Shown in pieces: positions 33,622 through 42,497 of a DNA stretch of 64,000 nucleotides. Every line of letters begins with the position of its first letter. The stretch's first letter is position 1. A model generated the notes under the pieces. That model was not told the DNA's origin. It searched no databases and saw nothing but the letters and a program-made list of their open reading frames with translations. The translations under genes and the position numbers were made by a program. This DNA is from Deltaproteobacteria bacterium (GTDB taxonomy: Bacteria; Myxococcota_A; UBA9160; SMWR01), in assembly GCA_019310965.1 (NCBI GenBank), contig JAFDDG010000006.1:1-64000 (forward strand), in the 5' to 3' direction.

Positions 33622-35306
33622 TCGAGCTCCAGGCTGTGGGAGATGCGTCTGGCGATGTCGGCCAACGCGTCCGCATCGAACGGGGAGCGTACGTTGCCCG
33701 CTTCGAGCATTTCGCCAAACGAGACGCTGCCGCCGACCTCGCAGATCGCCATGTAGTCGGCGAGTGCCTTGTCGTGGTCCTCTTGCGCCCTCATCCAGAA
33801 CTGCAGCGCACACACCTGGGCGAGCGCGTAGTCGATGTAATAGAAGGGCATCAAGTAGATGTGCCTCTGGCGCTGCCAGAACGTTCCGCTCTGCAGGTAC
33901 GGGAACTGCCCGCCGTAGTCGCGGTGGGGCAAGTAGCGCGCCTCGTGCTCGAGCCAACGCGCGTTGCGGTCGGCTGGCGACATGCCGGGTTCGGCGTAGA
34001 CGTCGTGTTGGAAGTGATCGACGCACGTCAGATACGACAGGCCCGCGACGGCGCGCTCGAAGTGACTGCGGCGGTAGGCCTTCCCGCCCTCGTCGCCGAA
34101 GAACAGGTGCATCCACGGGTAGGTGAGGAACTCCATGCTCATGGAGTGGACCTCGCACGCCTCGTACGTGGGGAACGCATACTCCATGCGCGGTTCGTGG
34201 TGGCGGCTCGTGTAGCACTGGAATGCGTGGCCGAGCTCGTGGGTGATCACCATGATGTCACCGTCGGAGCCGTTGAAATTGGCGAACACGAACGGAACAC
34301 CGAGGTCGTGGAAATTGGCGCAGAACCCGCCGCCGGCCTTGCCGTCGCGCAGCTCGAGATCGAGCAGGCCGCGGTCGTCCATCAGCTTCATGAACTCGCC
34401 GAGCTTGGGGTGCACCTCGCTGTACATCGTCTTGGCGCGGTCGACCACGAACGCCGCGTCGCCCTCCGGCCGCGGGTTGCCCTCGGCATCCCACAGCGGC
34501 TCGTCATGGAACTGCAGTGCGTCGAGGCCGAGGCGCTTGGCTTGCATCCCGTGCAGCCTGTTGGCGATGGGGAGGAAGTGTTCGTAGATCGCGTCACGAA
34601 ACGCCGCGACCTCATCGGGTCCGTACGAGGCGCGCGTCATCAGCTGGTAGCCCACCGGCGTGTAGCTGTCGTGGCCGAGGGCGCGGCCCATGCGATCGCG
34701 CAGTGTCGTCAGCTGGTCGTAGATCGAATCGAGCTCCTCTGCGTGCGAGCCGAGGAACGCGTCGCGCGCCTGCTGTGCTTCGCGGCGGGTATCGCGGTCG
34801 GCGTGGTCGTAGAACTTGATCAGCTCGGACAGCGAGTAGGTGTTGCCGCGGAACGACACATCGGGTTTGGCCAGCAGCTCTACGTAGCGGCTCTTGAGCT
34901 TCGCCTCCTCTGCGACATCGGCTCGGATCTCATCGATGAACGTCGTCGCGAGGCACTTCTTGAGTGCGAGGAACTGCGGCCCGTAAGCCTCGTCGAGAGT
35001 GTTGCGGTACTCGCTGTCCAGCAGCGTCTTGGCGTGGAGTACCTCGAGTTCGCGCAGCGTGGCGGCCGACTCGTCCCAGAAGTCCTGCTCGGCCTTCGCA
35101 GACTCGTCCGTCGTGCACTGGCTGTAGCGAACGGAGGCGATCTGCGCGTGCGTATCGAGCGTGGCGCGGGCCTCGTTCCACTTCTGCACCGCTGCGAGGA
35201 AAGTCTCGGCACTGTCAGCCGCGGCGACCCGTCCCGCCATTGCGCGTTCGGCGGCGGCGTGGGCCTCGAGATCCGGTCGCTGGTAGAAAGCGGCGAATGA
35301 GCTCAT
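33618..35306 (-). CDS. M3-family oligoendopeptidase (PepF-like)
   Basis: A 562-residue zinc metallopeptidase of family M3, cytosolic, cleaving short peptides. The zinc motif HELGH lies in VITHELGHAFQ near residue 355, with the third ligand Glu expected in TYEACEVHSMSMEF about 25 residues later. The C-terminal MPFYYIDYALAQ includes the conserved His/Tyr region upstream (HIYLMPFYYIDY). The N-terminal half is helical, as in oligoendopeptidase F. It stands alone on the minus strand and shares its stop codon bases with the convergent methyltransferase gene. Confidence 0.93.
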   Translation of the reverse strand: MSSFAAFYQRPDLEAHAAAERAMAGRVAAADSAETFLAAVQKWNEARATLDTHAQIASVRYSQCTTDESAKAEQDFWDESAATLRELEVLHAKTLLDSEYRNTLDEAYGPQFLALKKCLATTFIDEIRADVAEEAKLKSRYVELLAKPDVSFRGNTYSLSELIKFYDHADRDTRREAQQARDAFLGSHAEELDSIYDQLTTLRDRMGRALGHDSYTPVGYQLMTRASYGPDEVAAFRDAIYEHFLPIANRLHGMQAKRLGLDALQFHDEPLWDAEGNPRPEGDAAFVVDRAKTMYSEVHPKLGEFMKLMDDRGLLDLELRDGKAGGGFCANFHDLGVPFVFANFNGSDGDIMVITHELGHAFQCYTSRHHEPRMEYAFPTYEACEVHSMSMEFLTYPWMHLFFGDEGGKAYRRSHFERAVAGLSYLTCVDHFQHDVYAEPGMSPADRNARWLEHEARYLPHRDYGGQFPYLQSGTFWQRQRHIYLMPFYYIDYALAQVCALQFWMRAQEDHDKALADYMAICEVGGSVSFGEMLEAGNVRSPFDADALADIARRISHSLELD

Positions 35307-35346
35307 CGGCCAGGGAAGCTACCAAGGCTGCGGTGCCGAGGCTGCA

Positions 35347-37023
35347 CTAGCTCCCGCTGCGGCTCGGCTCCCGCCAGGCTCGGCCCGAGCGGTAGCGCGC
35401 CAGCCGCGTCTCGATCTGCGCCGCCAGCTGCTCCTGTCCGGCGGCGCGAGCGCTGCTCAGGGCGCGCTCGGCGGTGGCGATGGCGGCGTCCCCACGACCG
35501 GCTTCTGCGTAGGCCGCTGCCAGGGTGTCGAGGGTCGTCGCTGTGTCGCCGCTGAGCGCGGCGGCGCGCTCGGCGAGCCGCACGGCTTCGTCGCCGTCGC
35601 GAAGCGTCGCATCGGGGTGCGTTGCCAGCAGCCAGGCCAGGTTGTTTGCCACGGTTGCGTAGCGGGGCTCGACGCGCGCCGCGTCGCGCCAGTGCGCGGC
35701 GGCGCCGGCCGCGTCGCCCTGTGCGAGCCGGGCCTCCCCCAGGTGGCTGTAGGCCACGTAGTTCTCGCCGGTGACGTCGAGGGCGTGCTGCATCAGCGTT
35801 TCGCTGGTTCGCCAGTGGGCCAGCTGCCGCGATGTGGTCCAGGCCAATGCGGCCAAGACGCACAGGCCGGCGACCGCGAGGACGTTGCGGCGCAGGAGCT
35901 CCGGGCGACCGCGCAGCAGGAGCTCCGGCACGCCCCAGGTGGCGGCGATCGCAAGGCCCACCAGCGGCAGGTACATGTAGCGGTCCGCCAGGGCCTGGTC
36001 GCCCACCTGGACGATGCCGAGCACTGGAACGAGCATGCCTGCGAACCAGAGAGCGCCCACCGTGAGGGCCGGAGCGCGTTGTCGGCAGCGCCAAGCGCCG
36101 GTGCCGAGGCCCGCCAGAGTGAGGAGCGCCAGCGCGACGCGCAGCGCGGAGAGGCTGTCGCCGGGATGCGGATAGAAGACGGCCAACCCCACCGGTGCGA
36201 CGCTGTTGCCGAGGTAGGTGACCAGCGCGACGGCGGCGTTGCCGAGGCGCTGGGCCAGGGGCAGGCGTTCCAGGTCTGCGACGATGCCGGTGCTGCTCTG
36301 CGCCACCAGGGTGACGACACTGAAGGCGGCGACCAGCGCGAAGAGCGGCAGCTTTTCGAGCAGCGCACGCCGCAGCTCGCCGCGGTCCCAGCTCTCGGCT
36401 CGCCGCAAGCGGCCCAGCGGCCAGACGTCGAGCAGCAGCAGCACGAACGGAAACGTCACCAGCGTCTGCTTCGAAAGCAGTCCGAGCAACAGCAGCAGGA
36501 AGACCGGCGCGACGCGCAGTGGGCCACGCAGCCGGCCGTCCTGGGCAGCGTAGGCCCAGAGTGCGAGGGCGAAGAAGAGGCCGGCCAGCGGGTCCTTGCG
36601 CCCCGCGGCCCAGGCCACCGGCTCCACGGCCAGCGGGTGCAGGCCGAAGACAGCGGCCGCGAAAGCGCTGCGCCAGCGGGCGCCCGTCAAGCGCGAGAGG
36701 GCGAGAAACAGCACGGCGGCGGCCAGCGCGTGCAGCAGCAGGTTCGTGGTGTGGAAGCGTTTCGCGTCGAGTCCCGCCAGCTCGTAGTCGAGCATCCACG
36801 ACAGCCGGGTGAGCGGGAACCAGTTGCTGCCCTGGAAGGTCGAGAACGCCCAGGCCACACCCTCGCGGGAGATGCCGAGTGTGATCTCCGGGAGCGCCGT
36901 CACGTAGACGTCGTCGTCGTAGTTCAGCCACTCGTGCTGACGCGCCGGCCAGTAGAGCGCCGCCACCAGCGCACAGAGAGCCAGGGCCGTCGCGATGCGC
37001 GGAGTGCCGCCGGCTAGTGCCAA
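35347..37023 (-). CDS. TMTC-like membrane protein with C-terminal TPRs (paralog A)
   Basis: A protein of about 558 residues: roughly ten membrane segments followed by TPR-like helices (residues ~410-540; VAYSHLGEARLAQGDAAGAAAHWR and YATVANNLAWLLA). The first periplasmic loop has the acidic motif NYDDDVYV, and LHPLAVEPVAWAAGRKD follows later. This layout matches TMTC/PMT-like GT-C proteins, which in eukaryotes transfer mannose to proteins. The start is TTG 37023, overlapping the preceding gene's stop by 10 nt; no clean ribosome binding site. Homologous to the two tandem genes at 38085 and 39749. Substrate unknown. Confidence 0.78.
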   Translation of the reverse strand: MALAGGTPRIATALALCALVAALYWPARQHEWLNYDDDVYVTALPEITLGISREGVAWAFSTFQGSNWFPLTRLSWMLDYELAGLDAKRFHTTNLLLHALAAAVLFLALSRLTGARWRSAFAAAVFGLHPLAVEPVAWAAGRKDPLAGLFFALALWAYAAQDGRLRGPLRVAPVFLLLLLGLLSKQTLVTFPFVLLLLDVWPLGRLRRAESWDRGELRRALLEKLPLFALVAAFSVVTLVAQSSTGIVADLERLPLAQRLGNAAVALVTYLGNSVAPVGLAVFYPHPGDSLSALRVALALLTLAGLGTGAWRCRQRAPALTVGALWFAGMLVPVLGIVQVGDQALADRYMYLPLVGLAIAATWGVPELLLRGRPELLRRNVLAVAGLCVLAALAWTTSRQLAHWRTSETLMQHALDVTGENYVAYSHLGEARLAQGDAAGAAAHWRDAARVEPRYATVANNLAWLLATHPDATLRDGDEAVRLAERAAALSGDTATTLDTLAAAYAEAGRGDAAIATAERALSSARAAGQEQLAAQIETRLARYRSGRAWREPSRSGS

Positions 37024-38057
37024 GGGGGCATCCAGTCCGGCATCACGCCCGGCACATCGAGCAGTACGACGCCGGCGCGATCCACCACCACCACCCGGCT
37101 GCTTGCCAGCGACGCCTGATCCGCGAGCCGTGGCTCCGCGGTCCCAGGGGGTGCCACGGTCATGGCGATGCACTCGCCGTCCGGAGACCAGCGCGGCCCG
37201 AAGGCCGCGCCGTCGATCTCGGCCAGGCGTTGCGCGTTTTCGCCGTCGATGCCGGTCAGGTGGATCTGCGGGCGCCCGCTGCGCGTCGAGACGAAGGCGA
37301 TCTCGTCGCGGGTGGGCGAGGGGCGCGCCGAGTGATCGCTCGCCCCCGCGGAGGCCGCCAGCTGCACGCGCTCTCCGCTGTCGAGCGTGAGCCGCGCGAT
37401 CTGGCCGGTCCCTCCGCCGGCGCGGCGCCGCGAGAACACGATGTATCGGGCGTCGCGGGTGAAGTGCGGCTTGAACTCGAACCAGCTCGCGCCTTGGCTC
37501 AGCTGCTTCGGAGGCGCCCCCGAGCGCAGGAGCCAGAGCCGCGAGCCCGCGCCGGATGCCAGGCGTCGCTGGGCCACCAGGCGATCGCCGGCCGGCGCCC
37601 AGCTCGGACGCAGGAACACGTCCACGTCGCCGCTGCGGGCCAGCACCTCCTGGCTGCCGGACCTGAAGTCGCCGACGGCCACGCCCGCGGGCAGATCGCC
37701 GCCGCGAAACGCGTAGGCCAGCTTGGCGCTGCGCGGGGCCCACGCCGGCCAGCGCTCTTCGCGTGCGGCCGTGGTGCCGAGCGGTCGCTCGCCGTGCTCC
37801 TCCGACCAGACGACGAGGTCGGATTCGCCCGCCTCGCGGCGCACCTGGAAGACGAGTCGCTGCGCGATGGAGGACCAATAGGGCCAGCTCTCTTCGCGCT
37901 GCGGCGTTTCGGTCAGCTGCCGGGTGGCACGGTCCTCGATGCGCACGCGCACGAGCTCCGCCGAGCCCTCGATGATCTGGACCAGCACCAGTCCATCGGA
38001 GGCGCTGATCGGCCGCAAGGCTTCCGGGCTGCAGCCCGCCGCCGCGAACAGAAGCAG
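37014..38057 (-). CDS. TolB-like beta-propeller protein, probable lipoprotein, 5' end unclear
   Basis: About 347 residues of repeated PD40/WD-like blades: WPYWSSIAQRLVFQ, ERWPAWAPRSAKLAY, FLRPSWAPAGDRLVA, FKPHFTRDARYIVF, ARPSPTRDEIAFVS and FGPRWSPDGECIAM. Each has the SPDG-like turn of TolB propellers, so it is probably periplasmic. Just before the first blade the frame encodes ALLLFAAAGCSPEAL, which reads as a lipoprotein signal and lipobox. However, there is no ATG, GTG or TTG upstream of it in this frame for a long way. CTG 38057 is given as nominal start; the first normal start is GTG 37988, after the lipobox. Either a rare start codon or a sequence error is possible. Confidence 0.7.
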   Translation of the reverse strand: MLLFAAAGCSPEALRPISASDGLVLVQIIEGSAELVRVRIEDRATRQLTETPQREESWPYWSSIAQRLVFQVRREAGESDLVVWSEEHGERPLGTTAAREERWPAWAPRSAKLAYAFRGGDLPAGVAVGDFRSGSQEVLARSGDVDVFLRPSWAPAGDRLVAQRRLASGAGSRLWLLRSGAPPKQLSQGASWFEFKPHFTRDARYIVFSRRRAGGGTGQIARLTLDSGERVQLAASAGASDHSARPSPTRDEIAFVSTRSGRPQIHLTGIDGENAQRLAEIDGAAFGPRWSPDGECIAMTVAPPGTAEPRLADQASLASSRVVVVDRAGVVLLDVPGVMPDWMPPWH

Positions 38058-38084
38058 CGCCGCGGTTGGGTAGACTCTGGCGCG

Positions 38085-39752
38085 ATGACGGCTCCTGACG
38101 TTGCGGGTTCCGAATCGGGCGCCGAGGGGCCGCCGGCTTCTGGAAGCGGTCGGACGGGTTGGCCGCGCGGCTGGCCGCTGCTGCTCTACGCCGCGTTCGC
38201 CGTGCTCTCGCTCTCGCTGCTGCGCGGTGCCCTCGAGGGTCGCTTCGTTTCGGACGATGGCGGCTACATCGTCGCCAATCTCTATCTGCGCGAGATCAAT
38301 CTGGAGAACGTCACGGCGTTCTTCGACCCCGCGAGTCCGGCCCAGCTTCACGCCGTTGGAAACTACTCTCCGATTCACCTGCTGCTCCACGCCGTCGAGT
38401 GGCAGATATTCGCGGACCACACGTTCGGCTACCACCTCGTGAACATTCTGGTGCACGCGCTGGTGGGCGTGCTCTTCCTGGCCCTGCTGCTGGCCTCCCG
38501 GGCGCCGCCGCTGGCCGCCCTGGCGGCGGCACTGCTCTTCGTCGTGCACCCCGGCAACGTGCAGGCCGTCGCCTGGATCTCGCAGCTCAAGAGCACCGCC
38601 GGGCTGGCGTTTGCCTTCGGCGCCCTCCTGTGTTTCGAGCGTCGGCCGTGGCTCGCGCTCGGGCTCTTCGCGCTGGCGCTGCTCACGAAGGCCGCGGCCG
38701 CCTTCGCGATTCCGATGGGGGCGGCGCTCCTCTGGGCGCGCGCGGCGCCGCGCCGAGCCTGGCTGCACCTCGGCCTGTGGCTGTTGGGCCTTCTCGCGTA
38801 CTCCGTGGTCGAGTTCGCCGAGTTTCGCGGCACGGGCTGGGTGGAGGTTCCGGCGTACGCGGACCCGCTGGTGCAGCTGCGCAGCATCGCGGCCTACGCC
38901 GCTCGCTATCTCGTGATGGCAGCGACTTCCTGGGGCGTGTCCGCCTATCACGAGCCGGACCCCGTGCTCTCGTGGTTCGACCCTTGGTGGCTGGCCGCTC
39001 TTCCGCTGGGTGCGCTGCTGGCCTGGCGCACGCTCGCGACCCTCGTGCGCCGCGAAGAGGAGGCGGCCTGGTGGCTGGCTGCCGCCGCGGCCTGGTTCCC
39101 CATCTCGCAGCTGTTTCCATTTCCGCACGCCATGGCGGATCACTATCTCTACTTCATGCTGCCCGGCTTGCTGGGCGGGAGCGTGCTGGCGCTGGCGCCC
39201 CGGATCGAGCGCGCCTCGCAATCGGCGCGGCACGCGCTGGCGGGTGGCGTGCTGGTCGTCGCGGTGTTGTTCGGCTGGCACTCGAGCGAGCGTGCGAAGT
39301 TGTGGGAGAACGACCTGCTGCTCACGCTCGACGCCGCGGCGAACTATCCCAATGGACGCAATGCGCGTCTGCTGCGCGCGCGCTCGGCGGCCCAGACCGG
39401 GGATGTGGCGCGCGCCATCGAGGAGCTGCGCGGCGCCGAGGCGCGCGGCATGTTCGAGTTCCGTCTGCTGGACGCCGATCCGGGGCTGGCGCCGCTGCGC
39501 GGGCGTCCGCAGTTCGAGCAGCTGGTGCGCGATTGGGCCGCGCTCTGGATCGACTACGCCGAGCGCACCGGGGCGAATACGCAGACGGAGCAGCACGTCG
39601 TGGCTCAGGCTCACCGGCGTCGCGGCGAGCTCGCAGCGGCCGAGGCCAGCTACCAGCGGGCGCTTGCCGCCGAGGGGTCGCAAGGGACGGAAATTCGCCA
39701 GGAGCTCGAATCGCTGCGGCGCCTGCGCCGCTTGCAAGACGAGGCGCCGTGA
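38085..39752 (+). CDS. TMTC-like membrane protein with C-terminal TPR-like helices (paralog B)
   Basis: A 555-residue protein with about ten membrane segments. The acidic first-loop motif is VSDDGGYIV. HLVNILVHALVG and VHPGNVQAVAWISQLKS follow, equivalent to segments of paralogs A and C. The soluble C-terminal ~170 residues contain TPR-like repeats (ARLLRARSAAQTGDVARAIEEL; RRRGELAAAEASYQRAL). Such GT-C proteins sit in the inner membrane and move sugars from a lipid carrier. ATG 38085 lies in the narrow gap from the divergent propeller gene. The next gene starts inside its stop codon (GTGA overlap), so both are translated together. Confidence 0.8.
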   Translation: MTAPDVAGSESGAEGPPASGSGRTGWPRGWPLLLYAAFAVLSLSLLRGALEGRFVSDDGGYIVANLYLREINLENVTAFFDPASPAQLHAVGNYSPIHLLLHAVEWQIFADHTFGYHLVNILVHALVGVLFLALLLASRAPPLAALAAALLFVVHPGNVQAVAWISQLKSTAGLAFAFGALLCFERRPWLALGLFALALLTKAAAAFAIPMGAALLWARAAPRRAWLHLGLWLLGLLAYSVVEFAEFRGTGWVEVPAYADPLVQLRSIAAYAARYLVMAATSWGVSAYHEPDPVLSWFDPWWLAALPLGALLAWRTLATLVRREEEAAWWLAAAAAWFPISQLFPFPHAMADHYLYFMLPGLLGGSVLALAPRIERASQSARHALAGGVLVVAVLFGWHSSERAKLWENDLLLTLDAAANYPNGRNARLLRARSAAQTGDVARAIEELRGAEARGMFEFRLLDADPGLAPLRGRPQFEQLVRDWAALWIDYAERTGANTQTEQHVVAQAHRRRGELAAAEASYQRALAAEGSQGTEIRQELESLRRLRRLQDEAP

Positions 39753-41398
39753 ACGAGCGCAGTGCGGAAGCGTTCGGACCCGCGGAGCTGGCGCTGCTCT
39801 TCGTCGCCTGCGTGGGCCTGGCCCTCGTGCTCTACCGGCCGGCGCTGCACGGACCGTTCGTCTCCGATGACCTCCACTACGTTGCGCAGAACCGGCGCGT
39901 GCACGATCTCTCGCTCGAAAACCTGAAGGCACTCGCCGATCCGCGCGGCGCCGTCGCCATCGACGTGGTGAACTACGCGCCGCTGCAGATGCTGGGACAC
40001 GCCCTGGCATGGCGTGCGTTCGGGCCCGAGACGTTCGGGCATCACGTGGTGAATGTGGTGCTGCACGTCATCTCGGCGATGCTCCTGTCGTGGCTTCTGG
40101 TCACCACCGGTGTGCCACGCAGCGCGGCTCTCGTGGCGGGGGCGATCTTCCTCGTGCACCCGGCGAACGTGGAAGCGGTGGCGTGGGTGTCTCAGCTCAA
40201 GAGCGCGTTGGCTCTGCCACTGGCGATCGGAGCGCTGTTGGCGCTGCCGCGGCGGGCGTGGCTCGCCACGTGGCTCTTCGCCGCGGCGCTGCTCGCCAAG
40301 GCGACGGCGGTCTGCGTGCTGCCGGCCGCCGCATTGCTGGAATGGAGCCGTACCGGGCGCGTGCGAGCGCCGTGGCTGGTGGCCTGGCTGGTGTGCTTCG
40401 CCGTCTACGCCGTCGTCGAGTTTGGCATGCACCAGCGCACGGGCGCAGCCGATGCCGCGCTCTACGGGACGCCTTTCGTGTTGCTGCGCACCGTCGCCGC
40501 ACTCGGCGCGCGGTACGCGGTGCTCGCCGTGAGCGGCTGGCCGACGTCGACATTCCACGAGCCCGAGCCGGCGTTCTCGCTCCTCGATCCGTGGTGGTTG
40601 TTGGCGCTGCCGCTGCTGGGAATCGCGCTCTGGCGTGTGGCCGCAGCACTGCGTGCGCGCAGCGCGGAGGCGGCCTACTGGGTGTGGGCGGCGGTGGCCT
40701 TTGCACCGATCTCCCAGGTGTTTCCCTTCCTCTATCCGTTTGCGGACCGCTACCTGTACTTCATCCTGCCCGGTCTGCTCGGCGCAGTGTTGCTCGCCGG
40801 GCAGCGGGTCCTCGTGCAGTCGCCCGCGGCCCACAGGCAGGCGCTCGCCCGGGTGGGGTTGCTCGTGGGTCTGGTGCTGATCGTCGGGTTTGCGGCGCGC
40901 ACGCCGGGGCGGGCTGCGGTGTGGCGATCGAACACGGCGTTGCTGTTGGATGCCGCGGAGCACTACCCCGACGGGAAGGTGGCGAGCGTGCTGGAGGCCA
41001 AGCGGGCGGCTCGAGTCGGGGACGTGCAGACGGCGATCGCGGCGCTGCGGCGCGCCGTCTCGCGCGGCTTCAATCGCTTCGAGCAGCTGGAAACCGACCC
41101 CTCTTACGCGCCCATCCGCGAAGCGCCGCAGTTTCGCGCGCTGGTGGCCGAACTCGCGTCGACCTGGATCGAGTCGGCCCGCGAGAAGAGGGGGCTGACT
41201 CCGTCGGAGCTGCGTTCGGTCGCGCACGCCCATATCGCGCGCGGCGAGCCGGAGCAGGCGCTGTCGCTGCTCGACGCCGCGGGTGTGCGAGGCGGACCGT
41301 ATGCCGCGGAGTTCGAGGCCGAAGCGCGGGCGATTCGCGCCGGCTTGGCCATCGGGGAGCCGGGGCGCATCCGCTTGCGGGCTAACGGGCCTCGCTGA
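39749..41398 (+). CDS. TMTC-like membrane protein with C-terminal TPR-like helices (paralog C)
   Basis: A 549-residue tandem homolog of the preceding gene with the same order of elements: VSDDLHYVA in the first loop, HHVVNVVLHVISAM, VHPANVEAVAWVSQLKS, FHEPEPAFSLLDPWWL, and a C-terminal helical region ending in GEPEQALSLLDAAGV. Start GTG 39749 overlaps the upstream TGA by 4 nt. The pair look like a local duplication that has diverged. Its 3' end overlaps the convergent gene at 41382 by 17 nt. Probably an inner-membrane glycosyltransferase; substrate unknown. Confidence 0.8.
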   Translation: MNERSAEAFGPAELALLFVACVGLALVLYRPALHGPFVSDDLHYVAQNRRVHDLSLENLKALADPRGAVAIDVVNYAPLQMLGHALAWRAFGPETFGHHVVNVVLHVISAMLLSWLLVTTGVPRSAALVAGAIFLVHPANVEAVAWVSQLKSALALPLAIGALLALPRRAWLATWLFAAALLAKATAVCVLPAAALLEWSRTGRVRAPWLVAWLVCFAVYAVVEFGMHQRTGAADAALYGTPFVLLRTVAALGARYAVLAVSGWPTSTFHEPEPAFSLLDPWWLLALPLLGIALWRVAAALRARSAEAAYWVWAAVAFAPISQVFPFLYPFADRYLYFILPGLLGAVLLAGQRVLVQSPAAHRQALARVGLLVGLVLIVGFAARTPGRAAVWRSNTALLLDAAEHYPDGKVASVLEAKRAARVGDVQTAIAALRRAVSRGFNRFEQLETDPSYAPIREAPQFRALVAELASTWIESAREKRGLTPSELRSVAHAHIARGEPEQALSLLDAAGVRGGPYAAEFEAEARAIRAGLAIGEPGRIRLRANGPR

Positions 41399-42497
41399 TT
41401 GCCCAGCGGAAGGTGCAGCGGTCGACGTGGGTGTGGGCGACCCGTTCCCAGTCGACAGGTACGCGCTGGCACGAGCCAGGCAGAGCAAGCCAGGTGCTGC
41501 CGAGTGCCCAGAGCACCACGGCGACCCACAGAGCGGGTGCCACCCGCGGTCGATTCGCGATGAAGACGCCGGCGGCGCAGGCCACGGGAACGGCGAGGAG
41601 CGTGAGGCCGCGCAGGAGGTTGAGCGTGGTGCGCGCGCCGAAGGGCGCCAGCCACAGCTCGTTGCTCCAGAGTGCGAGGATGGCGATGCACAGCCACGCC
41701 ACAGTGCGCTCTCGGTGCCACAGCTCTCGCGCGCCCGGTAGTGCACAAGCAACGGCAACCGGGCCGGCCAGCACGGCGATGCGCGGCAGGGCATCGAGGC
41801 TGCTCCAGCCCTCGGTGCTGCGCAGGTAGTCGCCCGCCGAGAGCAGCAACGCCTGTGCCCAGCTGCAGCCGGCCACCACGTGCGCTGCCCAGAGGGGAGC
41901 GGCGAGTGCACTGCCGAATGCCAGCGCGCCGAGCGCGCGTCGATCGCGTCGGGCCAGGGCGGCGATGCCGCCGGCGAGGCCGAGAAATAGCGCCGCCCCG
42001 GTGTGCACCCAGAACGTCGCGGCCAGCGCTACCGCCAGCCGTAGGTGACGTCCCTGCCACAGCCAGGCCAGCGCGAAGAAGGCGAGTCCGTAGCCGGCGG
42101 CTTCGACCTTCGGCAAGCACCAGGACAGCGCGAATCCGTAGGGTGCCCACGCGAAGAGCGAAGCGCAGGCATCGGGCAGCTGCGCGGCGCGTTGCCAATG
42201 GCGGAAGCCGAACAGCAACGCTGCCGCCGACGCCAGGGCGAGCAGCTCGGCTGCCAGATCCCATCCGATGCGGCTGCCGAGCAGCGCGCCGGCCGCGTGA
42301 AACGCCGGTGCGTAGACGTTGCGCAGCGCCGGTGCATCCGCCATCTGCTGCATCAGGCGCAGGTGCGGCGTGAGGTCGGACCCGCCCGACAGCGGACCCG
42401 AGAGCAAAATGAGGGCGTGAAGGCCGAGAGCGCCGCCGGCGCTCCAGCGGAAGGCGGAAGCGCCTTCAGGAGGCGCTTCCGGCATCCGTTCCGGCAT
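41382..42497 (-). CDS. Polytopic membrane protein, possibly GT-C type
   Basis: A 371-residue, strongly hydrophobic protein with about nine or ten membrane segments. It resembles the membrane halves of GT-C glycosyltransferases (a SDLTPHLRLM loop after the first helix, RNVYAPAFH next), but no DD/DE motif is clear, so the family is not certain. Two in-frame ATGs, 42497 and 42485, both lie inside the end of the upstream TPR lipoprotein gene (stop at 42466), so it overlaps and is probably translationally coupled to that gene. The stop overlaps the convergent paralog C gene by 17 nt. Confidence 0.7.
   Translation of the reverse strand: MPERMPEAPPEGASAFRWSAGGALGLHALILLSGPLSGGSDLTPHLRLMQQMADAPALRNVYAPAFHAAGALLGSRIGWDLAAELLALASAAALLFGFRHWQRAAQLPDACASLFAWAPYGFALSWCLPKVEAAGYGLAFFALAWLWQGRHLRLAVALAATFWVHTGAALFLGLAGGIAALARRDRRALGALAFGSALAAPLWAAHVVAGCSWAQALLLSAGDYLRSTEGWSSLDALPRIAVLAGPVAVACALPGARELWHRERTVAWLCIAILALWSNELWLAPFGARTTLNLLRGLTLLAVPVACAAGVFIANRPRVAPALWVAVVLWALGSTWLALPGSCQRVPVDWERVAHTHVDRCTFRWAISEAR

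Noticed and set aside
38058-40010. Long minus-strand extension of the propeller gene
   Set aside because: Low-complexity Arg/Gln/Gly sequence antisense to the two TMTC-like genes; not a plausible protein.
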